Source: Archilochus colubris (Eukaryota; Chordata; Aves; Apodiformes; Trochilidae). From it: 64,000 bases of DNA. Positions 25,101 through 64,000 of this stretch are shown piece by piece. Positions within the stretch are counted from its first letter, which is position 1. Each line of letters opens with the position of its first letter. The notes below the pieces were generated by a model that worked only from the letters and a program-made list of their open reading frames with translations, was not told where the DNA came from and did not search any database. The stretch covers positions 131,860,292 to 131,924,291 of the forward strand of contig CM041084.1 of the NCBI GenBank assembly GCA_023079485.1, in the 5' to 3' direction. Made by a program: the position numbers and the translations under genes.

Positions 25101-26091
25101 CTGCAGGTTTGTTCCTGTCCTCATATTAGCTAGCACTAAACCAGACCCAGTTTAAGTGAGTTGCAAAATCAGGTTTTATACCCACTAACTGGGGAATAAT
25201 TTCTCAAACTAGCTGACAAAACTGGATGTTTTGTTGCCTAGTCCTTCTCCCCAGATGCCTTACCCCACTCATATGCTGCACGGCACTGATCCTTGCTAGG
25301 TTCTTCTGGAGAGTGTTCAACTCACTGAAACAACAGAAAACTAACCCAGGAAAATAAAGGTAATTGTTTTCTGCTGACTTAGCAAGTAAATCAGCTCACA
25401 GAAAAATCTATTGAACATCAGGGCATCTAGAGGTGAGGGAGTGTAAATAACCAAGCTGCACATTGTTGACACTGGAGAGAGGGAAGAGGAGATGCTGGGT
25501 GTTATTCCCCTGTTAGCAGCACTGGGCCTTCCAGCAGCTCAGTTATCCATTAGCCCACTGTTGGCATTTACTGCAGCACTTCTAATTGCATGAAGGCAGC
25601 TGTTGTCCCTGCAAAACTGATCTACCAGCTTAACCCAAGCAGCACAATTATTGGACACTTATTGTCTGTAACACAAAGACACTAAAGAATTTAAGTTTTT
25701 ACATCAAGCCATACCTAAGGTTGTTTGTCTGGGGGTTTTTTTGTGAATTTACAAGCCAAACCTTTATGCTTTACGTGTACTCCTGGTGCTAACTGAAGTC
25801 AGGTTTTCTATGGGCCTTCATACCCATGTGTCAGTCTAGCAGTTAAACTACTTTGGTCCTTCTCATCTAAACTTTTTAAATGATGCTCCAGTCCAAAAGA
25901 TGTCCTCCACACCTCAGCTGCCACACATTTTCATCACATTTAAAAGACAACTCAACTTCTGAGAGGGCTTATATCACAAGCTATAGTCTGCTAGTTTGCT
26001 TCCAGTTTCAGAGAAGTATTAAGTAGAGCAGTTTTTACTAATTAAGCGACAGTTAGTTACCTGCAAGAGTCAGAACTGGGGGATGAGCCTA
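19107..26091. other. DCSTAMP-DPYS intergenic region, including the probable DPYS 3' UTR
   Basis: The two genes converge here. No exon or clear repeat was recognised; open frames are short and unlike known proteins. On the minus strand, a possible poly(A) signal (AATAAA as TTTATT at 24672-24677) is about 1.4 kb downstream of the DPYS stop codon and could end its 3' UTR. A second one lies about 100 bases further on. Confidence 0.4.
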
Positions 26092-54808
<28,717 letters not shown>

Positions 54809-55239
54809 GGGAGCCTAGAAGAGTGAGGCCTCAGCTCAGAAAGTTGCTCGTGTAAGACTATTTCACAGTCCACCCTTCCCCTAGTGCAGCAGTCACCTCC
54901 AAAAGTCACTAAACACACACTCCCCCCTGTGCTCTTTAAACAGACATCCCAGGAGCTGCCCCCTCTGCCCGTAGCGGCTCCACCTCCCACCTCCTGTGGA
55001 GCGAGGGCACCAGGGCGCACGGGGAGGCGGTGCTGGTTTTGAGCTCTTACTGCTTCAGACTGCGCCTGGACAGAGTGGGACCAGGGCTTTAGAACGGTCC
55101 AGCTGGGTTCTCATGGCACTTGCTCCAGTCGGCCCGGTACGCCCTGGGGTATGAAACATGCTGGGCTGTTCTGAAAATGCAGCCCGTTCATCAGCTTGTG
55201 ATGAAGGCGACAACTTGGGACACATAACCCTCAGGACTC
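54809..55239 (-). other. DPYS 5' flank, possible 5' UTR intron
   Basis: Between the start codon and the CpG block. It has a pyrimidine-rich tract ending in TAG at 54815. Candidate donors on the minus strand are GTAAGA near 55048 and GTGAGG near 55331. No protein is encoded here. Confidence 0.35.
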
Positions 55240-55680
55240 AAACGCCGCCCCCCTACCAATGCCACGACTTGTACAACACACCGGCCTGAGGGGTGAAACC
55301 CCCCGGGTATCCCCGGGAGCCGCCAGACCTCACCCTGTCAGCCCGCGGCTGAGGCGGCAGGGCCCGGTGAGCCTTCTCGAAAGACCACGTGAAAATCATT
55401 CTCCGGTAGTTGTTGCCTTGCGCCATTGGCCCTGCTGCCCCCAGCCTCAACTCAATCCCAGCCCCAGCCCGCTCTGCTCGGGCTCCCGCTCGACGCTGTC
55501 CCCGCAGTGCTGCCCGCCCAACCGCGGCCCCGGCCCGCGCAGGCACCAACCGCCGCCCCCCGCTGGGCTGCGCAGGCCCCGCGCACCGCACCGCACCGGC
55601 GGTCCCCGGGGCGAGGTGGCAGATCCCGGCGGGCTCCAGGGGGAAGGTTGGAGCTTCTGCGGACCGCTTTAAGTAGGGGC
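55240..55680 (-). promoter_or_regulatory. CpG-rich block, probable DPYS promoter
   Basis: GC content rises sharply and CpG dinucleotides are dense, unlike the surrounding AT-rich DNA. It lies 450-850 bases upstream of the DPYS ATG, as expected for a promoter or first non-coding exon. The overlapping Ala/Pro/Arg-rich open frames here are composition artefacts. No start site can be fixed from the sequence alone. Confidence 0.6.
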
Positions 55681-57895
55681 TGGCGTGACTCCGGTTGGGA
55701 AAGGTGTCTTGTGCATTTCAGAATAGAGACACGGGGAAAAGAGACGGGAGAGTAAAATTAGGAGAGCTAGAAAACGAGCTAGAAGCTTGGAGCAGAACAG
55801 GAAGGACCTGCACCTTCCAGGGGCACTTGCTCCATGGACTTTTCCCACTTCTCTGGTATCCCAGCGTTTGCATGCTCAGCAGTGATACTGCTCAAGCAGG
55901 TCCCACCATCTGCTGAGCACCAGCACTTCCATCCCCACCCGCCTTCCAGCTGCTCTCTTCTTCAGGAGAGAAAACATTTCCTCTGAGGGCCATTAAAAGG
56001 CCCACTTTGACTGATGACATTGGATTTGGAAAATGCTCCCCTTCCCATCAGTGTGTAACCTTTGTTCCTTCTGCCTCAGAGGGTAGGAGAGCAGTACCAG
56101 GCTTTTGCTTGTGTAGCTGCTCATCCCAAATTGTCTTGACTTAATGCCTTTGCTTTGTGTGCTGTGACAGAGACCCCGCAGGATTCATCACACCACACAG
56201 CAATAGTAGAAGTCAAAACGCATATATAAGTGCATATATGCATGGAGTATAAGTGCAGAAAATGAGAAAAGCAGCGTATGGTGAGAACAACCGTAAACAA
56301 GAACAACTGCCTGTGTGGTCCTGAAAAGGCAAGAAACAGTAACTTACACCTACCTTTGCTGTACTGAAAGATGGTGAAAAGACAAGGGTAGAGTTACCGC
56401 GTTGGCAATTCAGTCAAGAACTCTGGCTTACTAATTAAGAATGGTATTGATGATCCAGGACAAGCTGAGTGTCTGCAGTATGATTATTCAGATGAGGAGA
56501 TGCAGAAGGGAATTCAAACTATTCAAACTATGGCCCTCCAAGACAGGAATAGTGATCATTAGAGACTGATGGAGAAGGTCCAGGTGAGCACTGAAATGGG
56601 TAAACAGGGCTATACTTGGAATCTCTGCTGCTGAGGCAGTGAACCCTTTTTTCCCACCATGCCGACAGGTAACTGAATAGCTGGGCAGCTGGAGATCTGA
56701 GAGGGCTGTCTCAGGTGCAAGAGTTTCACTTTGTATGAATGAAGTGACCTTTGTTAAACAAGGAGGCAAGGTGGCAAAGACAGAAGTTCATTAAAATCTG
56801 CAGAAACAAGGGGTGCAGCAATCAAGTTCATATGCCTGCCTTAGTGGGTATTTAATGATTTCAAATGGAACAGCATAAACAGGTTATTAAATATTTATGG
56901 GCCAAGAGACTTCAGCCTGAATCTCTCAGCTCACTGCTGAAACTGCCAACCTAAAATGGTCACTTTCTTAGTATTTCTTCCTGGCCAGTAAGTATTTAGT
57001 TATTTCTACAAAAACAGTTTTTACATGACAGACCTAGATAACTACCTCCAAGTATGCCTGTGAGCTAGTGGCAGTGGTAAACTGTTCCTGCTAAAAAAAA
57101 AAAAGTCTTCCCCAAAACTGGGGAGAGGGAGGCTTGGAGGCAGGCCCACCACTTCACAGCAGACCATGGTAGGCAGCAGGTTATGCAGTTTTGTTTTGTT
57201 TTTCTTTTTTTTTTTCTTTTTTTTGTGTTGTGCAGGAAAGAGCTGACATGACTGACATGTAAATGGTGAACAGTACCGTAGCTCAGAATCCTGTTTTTAC
57301 CTTTGTTTCTGAACAGCATTGGGCTTGAGCTCCTTTTGCCCTCCTCTGATTTCCTTCTGGCTAATTTAGATGTTGTGAATTCTACTTTTAAAGTGTCCAA
57401 ACCTTCCCACCTGTAAATTCATGCCCAACAGATGTCACACAAACTGGCAAAGTAACTCAGTCAGGCCTTACAATGCTTCTAGGAAAACTGAATCTATCCC
57501 ATAGGTGGGTTTGAATGCATTAAATAGCTTATTGATAAATAACAAAATTCTGTCTAAGCAGTCTTTTTATTTAGTCCATTTGGACAAACAAGACAAAAGC
57601 ACATCAGCTGCATTTACATACATTTGGTAAATATTTGATATTCCACAGCTCAGCTGTCCCTGGAATAATGGCCTGAAGTACCACCTTGGGACAGAAATAA
57701 TCCTTATAATACCGTGAGAGTACAGCTGGCCTCATACTCTTAATGATCACTGAATATGTGTTTGCTGCTGCAACAAGGTCTCCCAATTGCCTTTGTAACC
57801 TTCACTCACCTAAAAAACCCCTTTTATTCTTTATCCTTTTCTTTGCACAGTTTAAAAAACAAAATCTTTGCTCTGCCATCAGTGACTGACTGCAG
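55681..57895. other. Flank between DPYS promoter and old LTR, nothing recognised
   Basis: Unique-looking sequence with short chance open frames and a T-rich run near 57190-57225. No exon of a neighbouring gene was recognised. Confidence 0.45.
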
Positions 57896-58483
57896 TGTGG
57901 TTCTGATTTGGCTGGGAGAGAATTGTATTTCTTCATAGTTGCCAGGATAGAGCTATGTTTTTGATTTATGGAATCCAAACAGTACAGAAAACAGTATAGA
58001 AGGAGCTGGAAGCAGTACAGATTATACAGGGATGTTTTTGTTTTTACTGTCCAGGACTTCTTGGCTTGCACAAGAAGCTGGAAAGTGACACAGCTGGGAT
58101 AACTGACTTCAAATAACCAAAGGGGTATTCCATATGATGTTATGCTTAGCATATCAGTCTGAGGGAAGAAGGAAGGAGGAGATGCTCAGAGTTCTGGCAT
58201 TTGTCTTCCAAAGTACCTTTTACTCATGATGGAGCCCAGTTTTCTTGGGGAAGGCTGAACACCTACCTGCCAGTGGGAAGTAGCAAATTAATTCCTTATT
58301 TTGCTTTGCTGGCATACGCAGCTTTTGCTTTACTTGTTAAACTGTCTTTATGTTAAACCCATGAGTTACCACACTTTGACACCTTTCCAGTTCTCTCCCT
58401 CATCCCATTGGGGTGGATGGGGTGGGGTATGTGAGCAAGCAGCTGTGTCGTGCTTAACTGCCAGGTGGGCTTAAACCACAACT
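57896..58483 (+). mobile_element. Old degraded LTR of an avian endogenous retrovirus (ERVL-like)
   Basis: It opens 'TGTGGTTCTGATTTGGCTGG'. It holds the block 'ataaccaaaggggtattcca', then 'gatggagcccagttttcttg' and 'ctgaacacctacctgccagt', and ends 'gtgggcttaaaccacaac'. These blocks and their order match an LTR family common in passerine-type genomes (from memory). The related 17774-18590 LTR shares the 'gtattccat' and 'catgctcag'-like words. Ends and flanking duplication are eroded, and no internal viral genes are present, so it is an ancient solo LTR. Confidence 0.7.
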
Positions 58484-58555
58484 GTGAAGATAATTTTCCT
58501 GTTAAGAAACATGTACTTACCCTCAAATATACACAGTAATTAAATTCTTTGAGAC

Positions 58556-58862
58556 AGAATCACATGGAATCATCACAGCTGGAAAAGACTTCTAAGATCA
58601 CCGAGTCCAATGGTCAACCCAGAAAAAAACCCCCATGCCTTCCAACACATGTCCTGAAGTGCCACATCTATGTATTTTAATACCACCAAGGACTCCACCA
58701 CCTCCCTGGGCAACCTGTTCCAGTGACTGAGTATTATTCTTCCTAATACTTAGTCTGAACCTCCTCTAGTTCAGCTTCTGGCAGTTTCCTGTAGTCCTGT
58801 TGTTGTTTACTTGGGTGAAGAGGCCCAACACCCACCTCACTGCAACCTCCTTGCAGCCCTGA
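58556..58862 (-). repeat. CR1 LINE 3' end, antisense
   Basis: 'agaatcacatggaatcatca' is followed by 'gctggaaaagacttctaaga', 'tcaccgagtccaatggtcaa', 'cctccctgggcaacctgttc' and 'gcaacctccttgcagccctg'. It is a standard reverse-complement CR1 3' region of about 300 bases. Confidence 0.92.
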
Positions 58863-61800
58863 ACTTGAATCTTACACTAATGCTTATGTAGTCTGCAGCA
58901 AAACAAATAATTCTGGAAATCTAAACACTGTGATGTCTTGTTTAGTGTAGCTGTCACAGAAATATTATCAAAGCATAAAATGTTATTAATTTCTATCTTC
59001 TGCTGTTATTACCTCATCTGATTCTTATCCTCCCTTTACTTTCATTTTCACATCCTTCCTACCACATGCTATTTCTGAAAAACCTTTCCCTTCTTGCATC
59101 ACTCACTTTTTCTGAACCCAAAGATTCTTCCTGGCATTAAGTTTCAAATAAAAATTGGTGAAGCAGAGATATATCTCTGAATGCAGGAGCTTTGGACAAG
59201 TAGGCTTTTGGACAAACAGTAAAGATGTTTAGTGATTAGAAGTAGACACTGATTATGAGCAATGGGGAGAAAGCTCAGCTAATGAAGATGCATAATTAAT
59301 AATATTTTCCATTTTTGACAGTTTCCTCCAAGGAAGAAAGTCAGGAGCATGAATCAGATACGCAGCTCAAGAAAACGTAACTAGTGCTGGATAAAGCACC
59401 TGGTTTTAGATAATCAATGTAAAGATGTGCTGGTTTGAGGTGAACTCTGGATTTGTGGAGGGGAATTAATGGTTCTTTTCTCATGTTCAGCAAGTCAGAA
59501 AGACTTTGAATTCTCAGCAGGCATTTCTCTGCAATTCCTATGAAGAATTCCTAAGACTTGTTCACCTAGGATTTACTTTCACACCCCTCTTTTCCACAGT
59601 GATAATTCAATACACATTCAGTAAAACCAGATAGTCTACCTGTAATTCTACCTTGAAACTCTTCAATAGTGTGAGCCCAGTCAAGTGCCTCTTGTGAAAA
59701 CTTCCTAACTAGTTTTCTGAACAACCTCATGCTGACCACTTTCATGAGATGGTTTTGCAGACACAACAAAGAAGATTTTTAAAAATCTCATTTCTACAGG
59801 CTCCCTCAATTGTAAATGCTTTCCAAAAGTAGCAAGTACATCTTAACTGGTTTTCTGTAAGACTAAACAAAATACAAGAAATACAAGAAAAGGATTTGAT
59901 TCATATAATTCCATGGCATCTGTGCAATTATAAATGTGATGTCCTTAATCTAAGTACTAATCCATATCCAAACTCCTGGTGCCAGTCTGGCATCCTGGTG
60001 CAGTGATGCTACAGCCCATTAGCATCCAGCCTTGGATATCACATCTGTGACACAAAGGAAGGCAGCCAAAAGCTCCATGTGCTGAAGAGCATCCTAGTCT
60101 TCTTTAAAGCAACAAGTAGTGACTATTCTATCTCATTTTCATAAGACTGAGTTCTTCTTGCCCTGTGGACTTGCTCAACACATATGACTGAGTACAGAAA
60201 CCAGCAGAACAGCACCTGGTGGATAATCTCAGCTAAAGGAAGCCAGTTCATAGCTGGGATTTTTCCAAACTCCAAGAAACTTAATGACAAAAGCAGAGAT
60301 AAGCTTCCTTTGGAAACTCTTTTTACTAATGTAATATCTGGGAAAAAATCTGGAAAGCAGATTTCTATGTTGTTTTGGATGATCCTTTGACTCAGGAGTT
60401 ATAACAGAGGAGTTATAACAGAGGAGTTTGAAGGAGTTATAACAGAGTTATAACTGCTACCCTACATACCAGGCAAGAGAAAGCAAAACTAAACTCTTTG
60501 GTTCTCCATACCACTGCAGAAATAAGATGTCTGTCCATGGCCTTCCTCATAATTCTCCAGACCCATTTCCCTTGAAATGCCACTCTCACTGGTCCTTCCT
60601 AATTGACCATGGGAAAGATGAGAAACTTAAAACAAACTTTACCAAACATTCTTGCTCCATTTTATGCACCTGAGGAAACAGCTAGAATTTATTTCTGCAT
60701 TTCTGTTGGCATACCTTTGGTCATGAGTTGCAAGGTTCAAATGCAGATCTGGTAGTTGTTCTGCCTTACCTCTGCAACACTACAAATAAAAAATGCTGCA
60801 ACAAAATCTGAGATTTCTGATCTTGATTCAGATACCTACTCCTGTAAGAAAGTATCTACAACGTATCTTTATTTCAGGGATGTTTTCCTTATTCCTTTAG
60901 ACAATCTTATTCTCTTGCCCTTTTTATTTTTAAAAAGGAATTATTATTATGTGTTAAAGTAACTCTGAACCAGAACTCTTCCTCTTACACATTCCTGATT
61001 TGACATGCTCTACCCATTGATTTATTTTTGGGGGGTCTCTCCCCAGCTTCGTAATAAAAAAAAAAAAATCCTTTGTGCAATATAATAGATTATGATTACA
61101 TTAGAATTTCTAATCCATATTATTACAACTCTAATTATAATTTAATTATTATAATTTAAATAAAAATATACTGACTCATCTTTTAATGGTAATTTTTTTG
61201 CCTCGCATGTTCTACCCTTTTCCTTCCTGCATAAGCAGCATACAGGCTTGACTGTAATATGCAATAATATTTCAAATTGAATGCAAGTGAAGTTCTTTCA
61301 AATTGTATCTTTGGTACTTTGATAATACAATTACAACTTGAAGCTATTCTGCTAGATTCTAGCATGGGAGGGGTGGAAATACAAACATTAGTATCACAAT
61401 ATTCACAAAGATTAGTTACCTTTTGTTAGTGCTGGCTTTCTGCCCCCTCCAAGTGCAATTAGGAATACTCACCTAGCGTGTCTGTAGAGCTGATTCATTT
61501 CCCCCAGCAGTCACAGAAGTCTTCCCTATCTGAATTGTCAGACAATATTTCAAATTTGGTGAATACCCCCAAGTTACTCATTACCAGATAGACCACAGTG
61601 TGGTATTGGATGTCAATGGAAGCCCTGACTGGGAAAATATATTGACATAATAGGAATGTTCTGATACAAAACTTGATATCAAGATAATATGCATGAACTT
61701 AATTTACTTTGATGAGGGAATGCTCGCTACAGTAGCTGAATTCCAAAACAAGTTTTAACTATGGATCTGCTTACCTCTCCATAGCTTCAGTGACCTGGCA

Positions 61801-62682
61801 AAGGGACAGGACTTCTCCCTTCTCCTTTCAGAACCCCATTTTGAGCAACTGGATGTACACTGTAGGAGTTCAAGTTACCAACTGCTTATTTTCAAGAACT
61901 CACATGTGAGGAAGAAAAGGAAAACAGCCAAAAAACCCCTAAACAAAACGAAACAAAGAAAATCACCACAATTACAGGAAGATTAAAGCTGTTAAAGATT
62001 TATGGAAAACACACAGTACTTCCTCAGGACAAGTGCAACAGTCAAACTGCTGCTGGAGAATGAAACATGCCAGTAAACATCCACTTCAGAAAAAAGTAAA
62101 AATCCATCTCCACAGGAAAGTCCATGACTCATTTTGATCTGCAGTAAGCATTTAATCTAAGAACTCACTGAAAAAGTATTTAATTGTGATTTTCCTAGAC
62201 TGAATCCAAGCTTTGCCTCAAGTTTTTGCTTTGGCATTTGGATAGGAAGTGGAACATGAGATATTCTAACTAATTCCAACATCCTCTCTGGGAACCTGTT
62301 TTGAAAGAAGAGCTATCAACAATACTTGCTTAACTTGTACTGAAAATAGACTTCTCTTTGAAACAAAACAAGCCCTTGTAGCATCAGAGTCTTAGCCCCC
62401 TCAATGTTACAGTGAAAAATCAAATGACAAGAAAAGTGACATGTAAAAAGGAACAACGACAAACCCCTTCCATGATTAGAAATCTTTACATGAGGAGAAA
62501 AATCACCTCACAATAGCCTACATTCTTCAAAGCTTTCAGATGAAAGTGATTTATTACAGAAAAAAAAGATAATTCCACAGAGAATCATCCTGACTTTTCT
62601 TCAAATTATCCTAATGTCACAGCACACCTAAACCAAGAATCACTTAAATCAAACATTATTTTTAGCAGCTCCAAATTAAGAA
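58863..62682. other. Intergenic sequence upstream of DPYS
   Basis: No exon recognised. It contains the tandem repeat at 60394-60454 and A/T-rich tracts near 61060-61200. Confidence 0.45.
60394..60454. repeat. 14-bp tandem repeat
   Basis: The unit 'aggagttataacag' occurs at 60394-60407, 60408-60421 and 60432-60445, with partial copies between and after. A minisatellite-like array of about four units. Confidence 0.9.
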
Positions 62683-62718
62683 ATGAAGTAACATGACTCA
62701 ATGAAGTAACATGACTCA
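62683..62718. repeat. 18-bp perfect tandem duplication
   Basis: 'atgaagtaacatgactca' occurs at 62683-62700 and is repeated exactly at 62701-62718, just left of the solo LTR. It looks recent. Confidence 0.95.
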
Positions 62719-62748
62719 AAACAACCAACCAACCAAAAAAAACCCACC

Positions 62749-62754
62749 AAAATC
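62749..62754. other. Target-site duplication, left copy (AAAATC)
   Basis: Identical to 63079-63084 and borders the LTR at 62755. Confidence 0.88.
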
Positions 62755-63078
62755 TGTAGTGAAACGAGGCAACCAGGTGCCACTATTTGCCAGGTAGTGG
62801 GCGTGAGCTTGTGTTAAGCCCACCTGTGCCTGATTAAGGCAGGCCCCCACTGCGCATGAGCAGGATTGGGGGCCAATAAAAAGTGAGGCCTGAGTCACAG
62901 GCTCAGCTCAGTCCTGAGCTAGCCAGCAAGAGAGATCAGTCGCTCTCAGAGCAACAGCAGTGATCCAGGTTAGTCAACCCTGAGGGCTATAGGCTTAGAG
63001 CACTACTTGTGAGTCTCTGCTGGAACACCTGGTTGGACCTTGAAGTGCCGTTCCCTAAAAGAGGTTCGTCTTGCTACA
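62755..63078 (+). mobile_element. Solo LTR of an avian endogenous retrovirus (324 bp, 6-bp duplication)
   Basis: The ends form an inverted repeat TGTAG...CTACA with the retroviral TG...CA termini, and the flanks are a perfect 6-bp duplication AAAATC. Its short length and 6-bp duplication fit class II (alpha/beta-like, ERVK-type) elements rather than the ERVL-type LTRs elsewhere in the window. Inside are a GC-richer U3, 'ggccaataaaaag' (62871-62883, CCAAT and TATA-like) and a donor-like CAG|GTTAGT near 62968. No viral coding sequence accompanies it, so it is a single LTR left by recombination. Confidence 0.88.
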
Positions 63079-63084
63079 AAAATC
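63079..63084. other. Target-site duplication, right copy (AAAATC)
   Basis: Identical to 62749-62754. Confidence 0.88.
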
Positions 63085-64000
63085 AATCAACCAAAGGAAA
63101 CCCAAGCAGAAAATCTGATCACTCCCTTTGAATTCACTAAGAAAAAAAAAATCACCGCAACAAGTTAGCCTCATACAAATATGGATTTTATTTACAGTAT
63201 TCCAAATTCTCAATCAAATCCAACTTCTCAGTTAAATATGTAGCATTTCTCCTTTAAAACAAATTAAACATTGTGTTATTTTTACATCTGCAATATGAAG
63301 TCCATAGGTACATGCTATTTGGGGCATCTAATGGAACAAATTTAGATCAGTATCTGTGTGTATAACACCAAAGGTATTCTGGAAAGATTCTTTCTTCAAA
63401 ATGTACCTGCCCTGGGGACAAACAGTTCCATAATCAATTTCTAATGACAATAAATGAGGAAGGTTTAAAATCCTAGTATTTTAGACCAGGACATACTGTT
63501 CAAATATATTTTAGGGTGGGTTTACCATGTTCATATTGCAAAGTTGCTCTATAAGCAATGCCACTGAAATCAGACTAAAGATTACTCACAGATTTAGATA
63601 TTATTCAATGTGAATAAAAATGGCCATTGATGTCTTTTACTCGGGTATGTGTAATTATGGGCCAATCTGTACCTGATCTGGTACCAGTGTGATGTGATTT
63701 ATTCTGAAACTTGAAACCACATGGGTCATAATAATAAAATCTTTCACAACTGTATTGCACATAAGTTCCTCAAAAGCACAAATCTAAGTAACTGTGTACT
63801 GAACTCAGAATTTACCTGCTAACTTGCATGAATAAAATCAACCAGATGGTAAAATTGTTTATTTTTCTCATCCCAGTGTCTATGAAAGAAGAGAAGAGGG
63901 AGAAGATATATACAGTTTGGAATCCATTCAATTGTTTGGTTTTTTTGCATGTGATTTGTACTCCAGAGATGAGGATTTTAAAAAAATTAACAAAAAAGCC
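63085..64000 (-). other. Possible 3' end of the next minus-strand gene (LRP12 by synteny)
   Basis: A minus-strand AATAAA (TTTATT at 63187-63192) is followed within 30 bases by a GT-containing stretch, as at a poly(A) site. The sequence from there to the window end lacks recognised repeats and coding frames, as in a 3' UTR. In human the gene beyond DPYS on the same strand is LRP12. No coding sequence is present to confirm it. Confidence 0.3.

Noticed and set aside
55253..55755. Several long overlapping open frames on both strands of the CpG block
   Set aside because: They are Ala/Pro/Arg/Gly-rich in every frame, as expected from GC-rich DNA without stops. No known domain, no splice support.
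60394..60454. CRISPR-like array
   Set aside because: Units are 14 bases with no unique spacers, in a vertebrate genome; a simple tandem repeat.

Overview
This is a 64 kb piece of a bird nuclear genome. The repeats show this: many fragments of CR1-type LINEs, several ending in the typical ATTCTATG-like 3' repeats, plus avian endogenous-retrovirus LTRs. There are no SINE-dominated stretches of mammalian type. The LTR types at 17774-18590 and 57896-58483 look like ERVL-type families common in passerines and their relatives. That taxonomic inference is from memory and is moderate at best. Codon-level gene content is vertebrate, with introns and canonical GT-AG junctions.

Two protein-coding genes can be rebuilt exon by exon. 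DCSTAMP, a multi-pass membrane protein of osteoclast and dendritic-cell fusion, is on the + strand with coding exons at 9506-10519, 13576-13893 and 14653-14736 (471 codons). DPYS, dihydropyrimidinase of pyrimidine breakdown, is on the - strand with nine coding exons from 54808 down to 26092 (507 codons). All metal ligands and the carboxylated lysine are present. The genes face each other tail to tail about 11 kb apart, in the same order and orientation as human 8q22.3 (RIMS2-DCSTAMP-DPYS-LRP12). They have no direct functional link; the pairing is conserved synteny.

Layout: 1-9.4 kb is the 5' flank of DCSTAMP with CR1 fragments and a CA microsatellite. 9.5-14.7 kb is DCSTAMP. 16.1-19.1 kb is a repeat cluster in which a CR1 LINE is split by a solo LTR with a perfect 5-bp target duplication. 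19.1-26.1 kb is the intergenic tail region, probably including the DPYS 3' UTR. 26.1-54.8 kb is DPYS, whose introns hold CR1 pieces, a fragment of a LINE that is not CR1-like (about 47.1-47.6 kb, - strand), and an unrecognised + strand open frame (26.8-27.2 kb) with a good splice acceptor. 55.25-55.68 kb is a CpG-rich block, probably the DPYS promoter. 55.7-64 kb is upstream flank with an old LTR, a CR1, tandem repeats and a second solo LTR with a perfect 6-bp duplication. A minus-strand poly(A) signal near 63.19 kb may mark the 3' end of the next gene, expected from synteny to be LRP12.

I found no RNA gene, CRISPR array or clearly new biological system. The most worthwhile leads are the unexplained open frame in DPYS intron 8, the short divergent DPYS C-terminus behind a weak splice donor, the non-CR1 LINE relic, and the two clean solo-LTR insertions.
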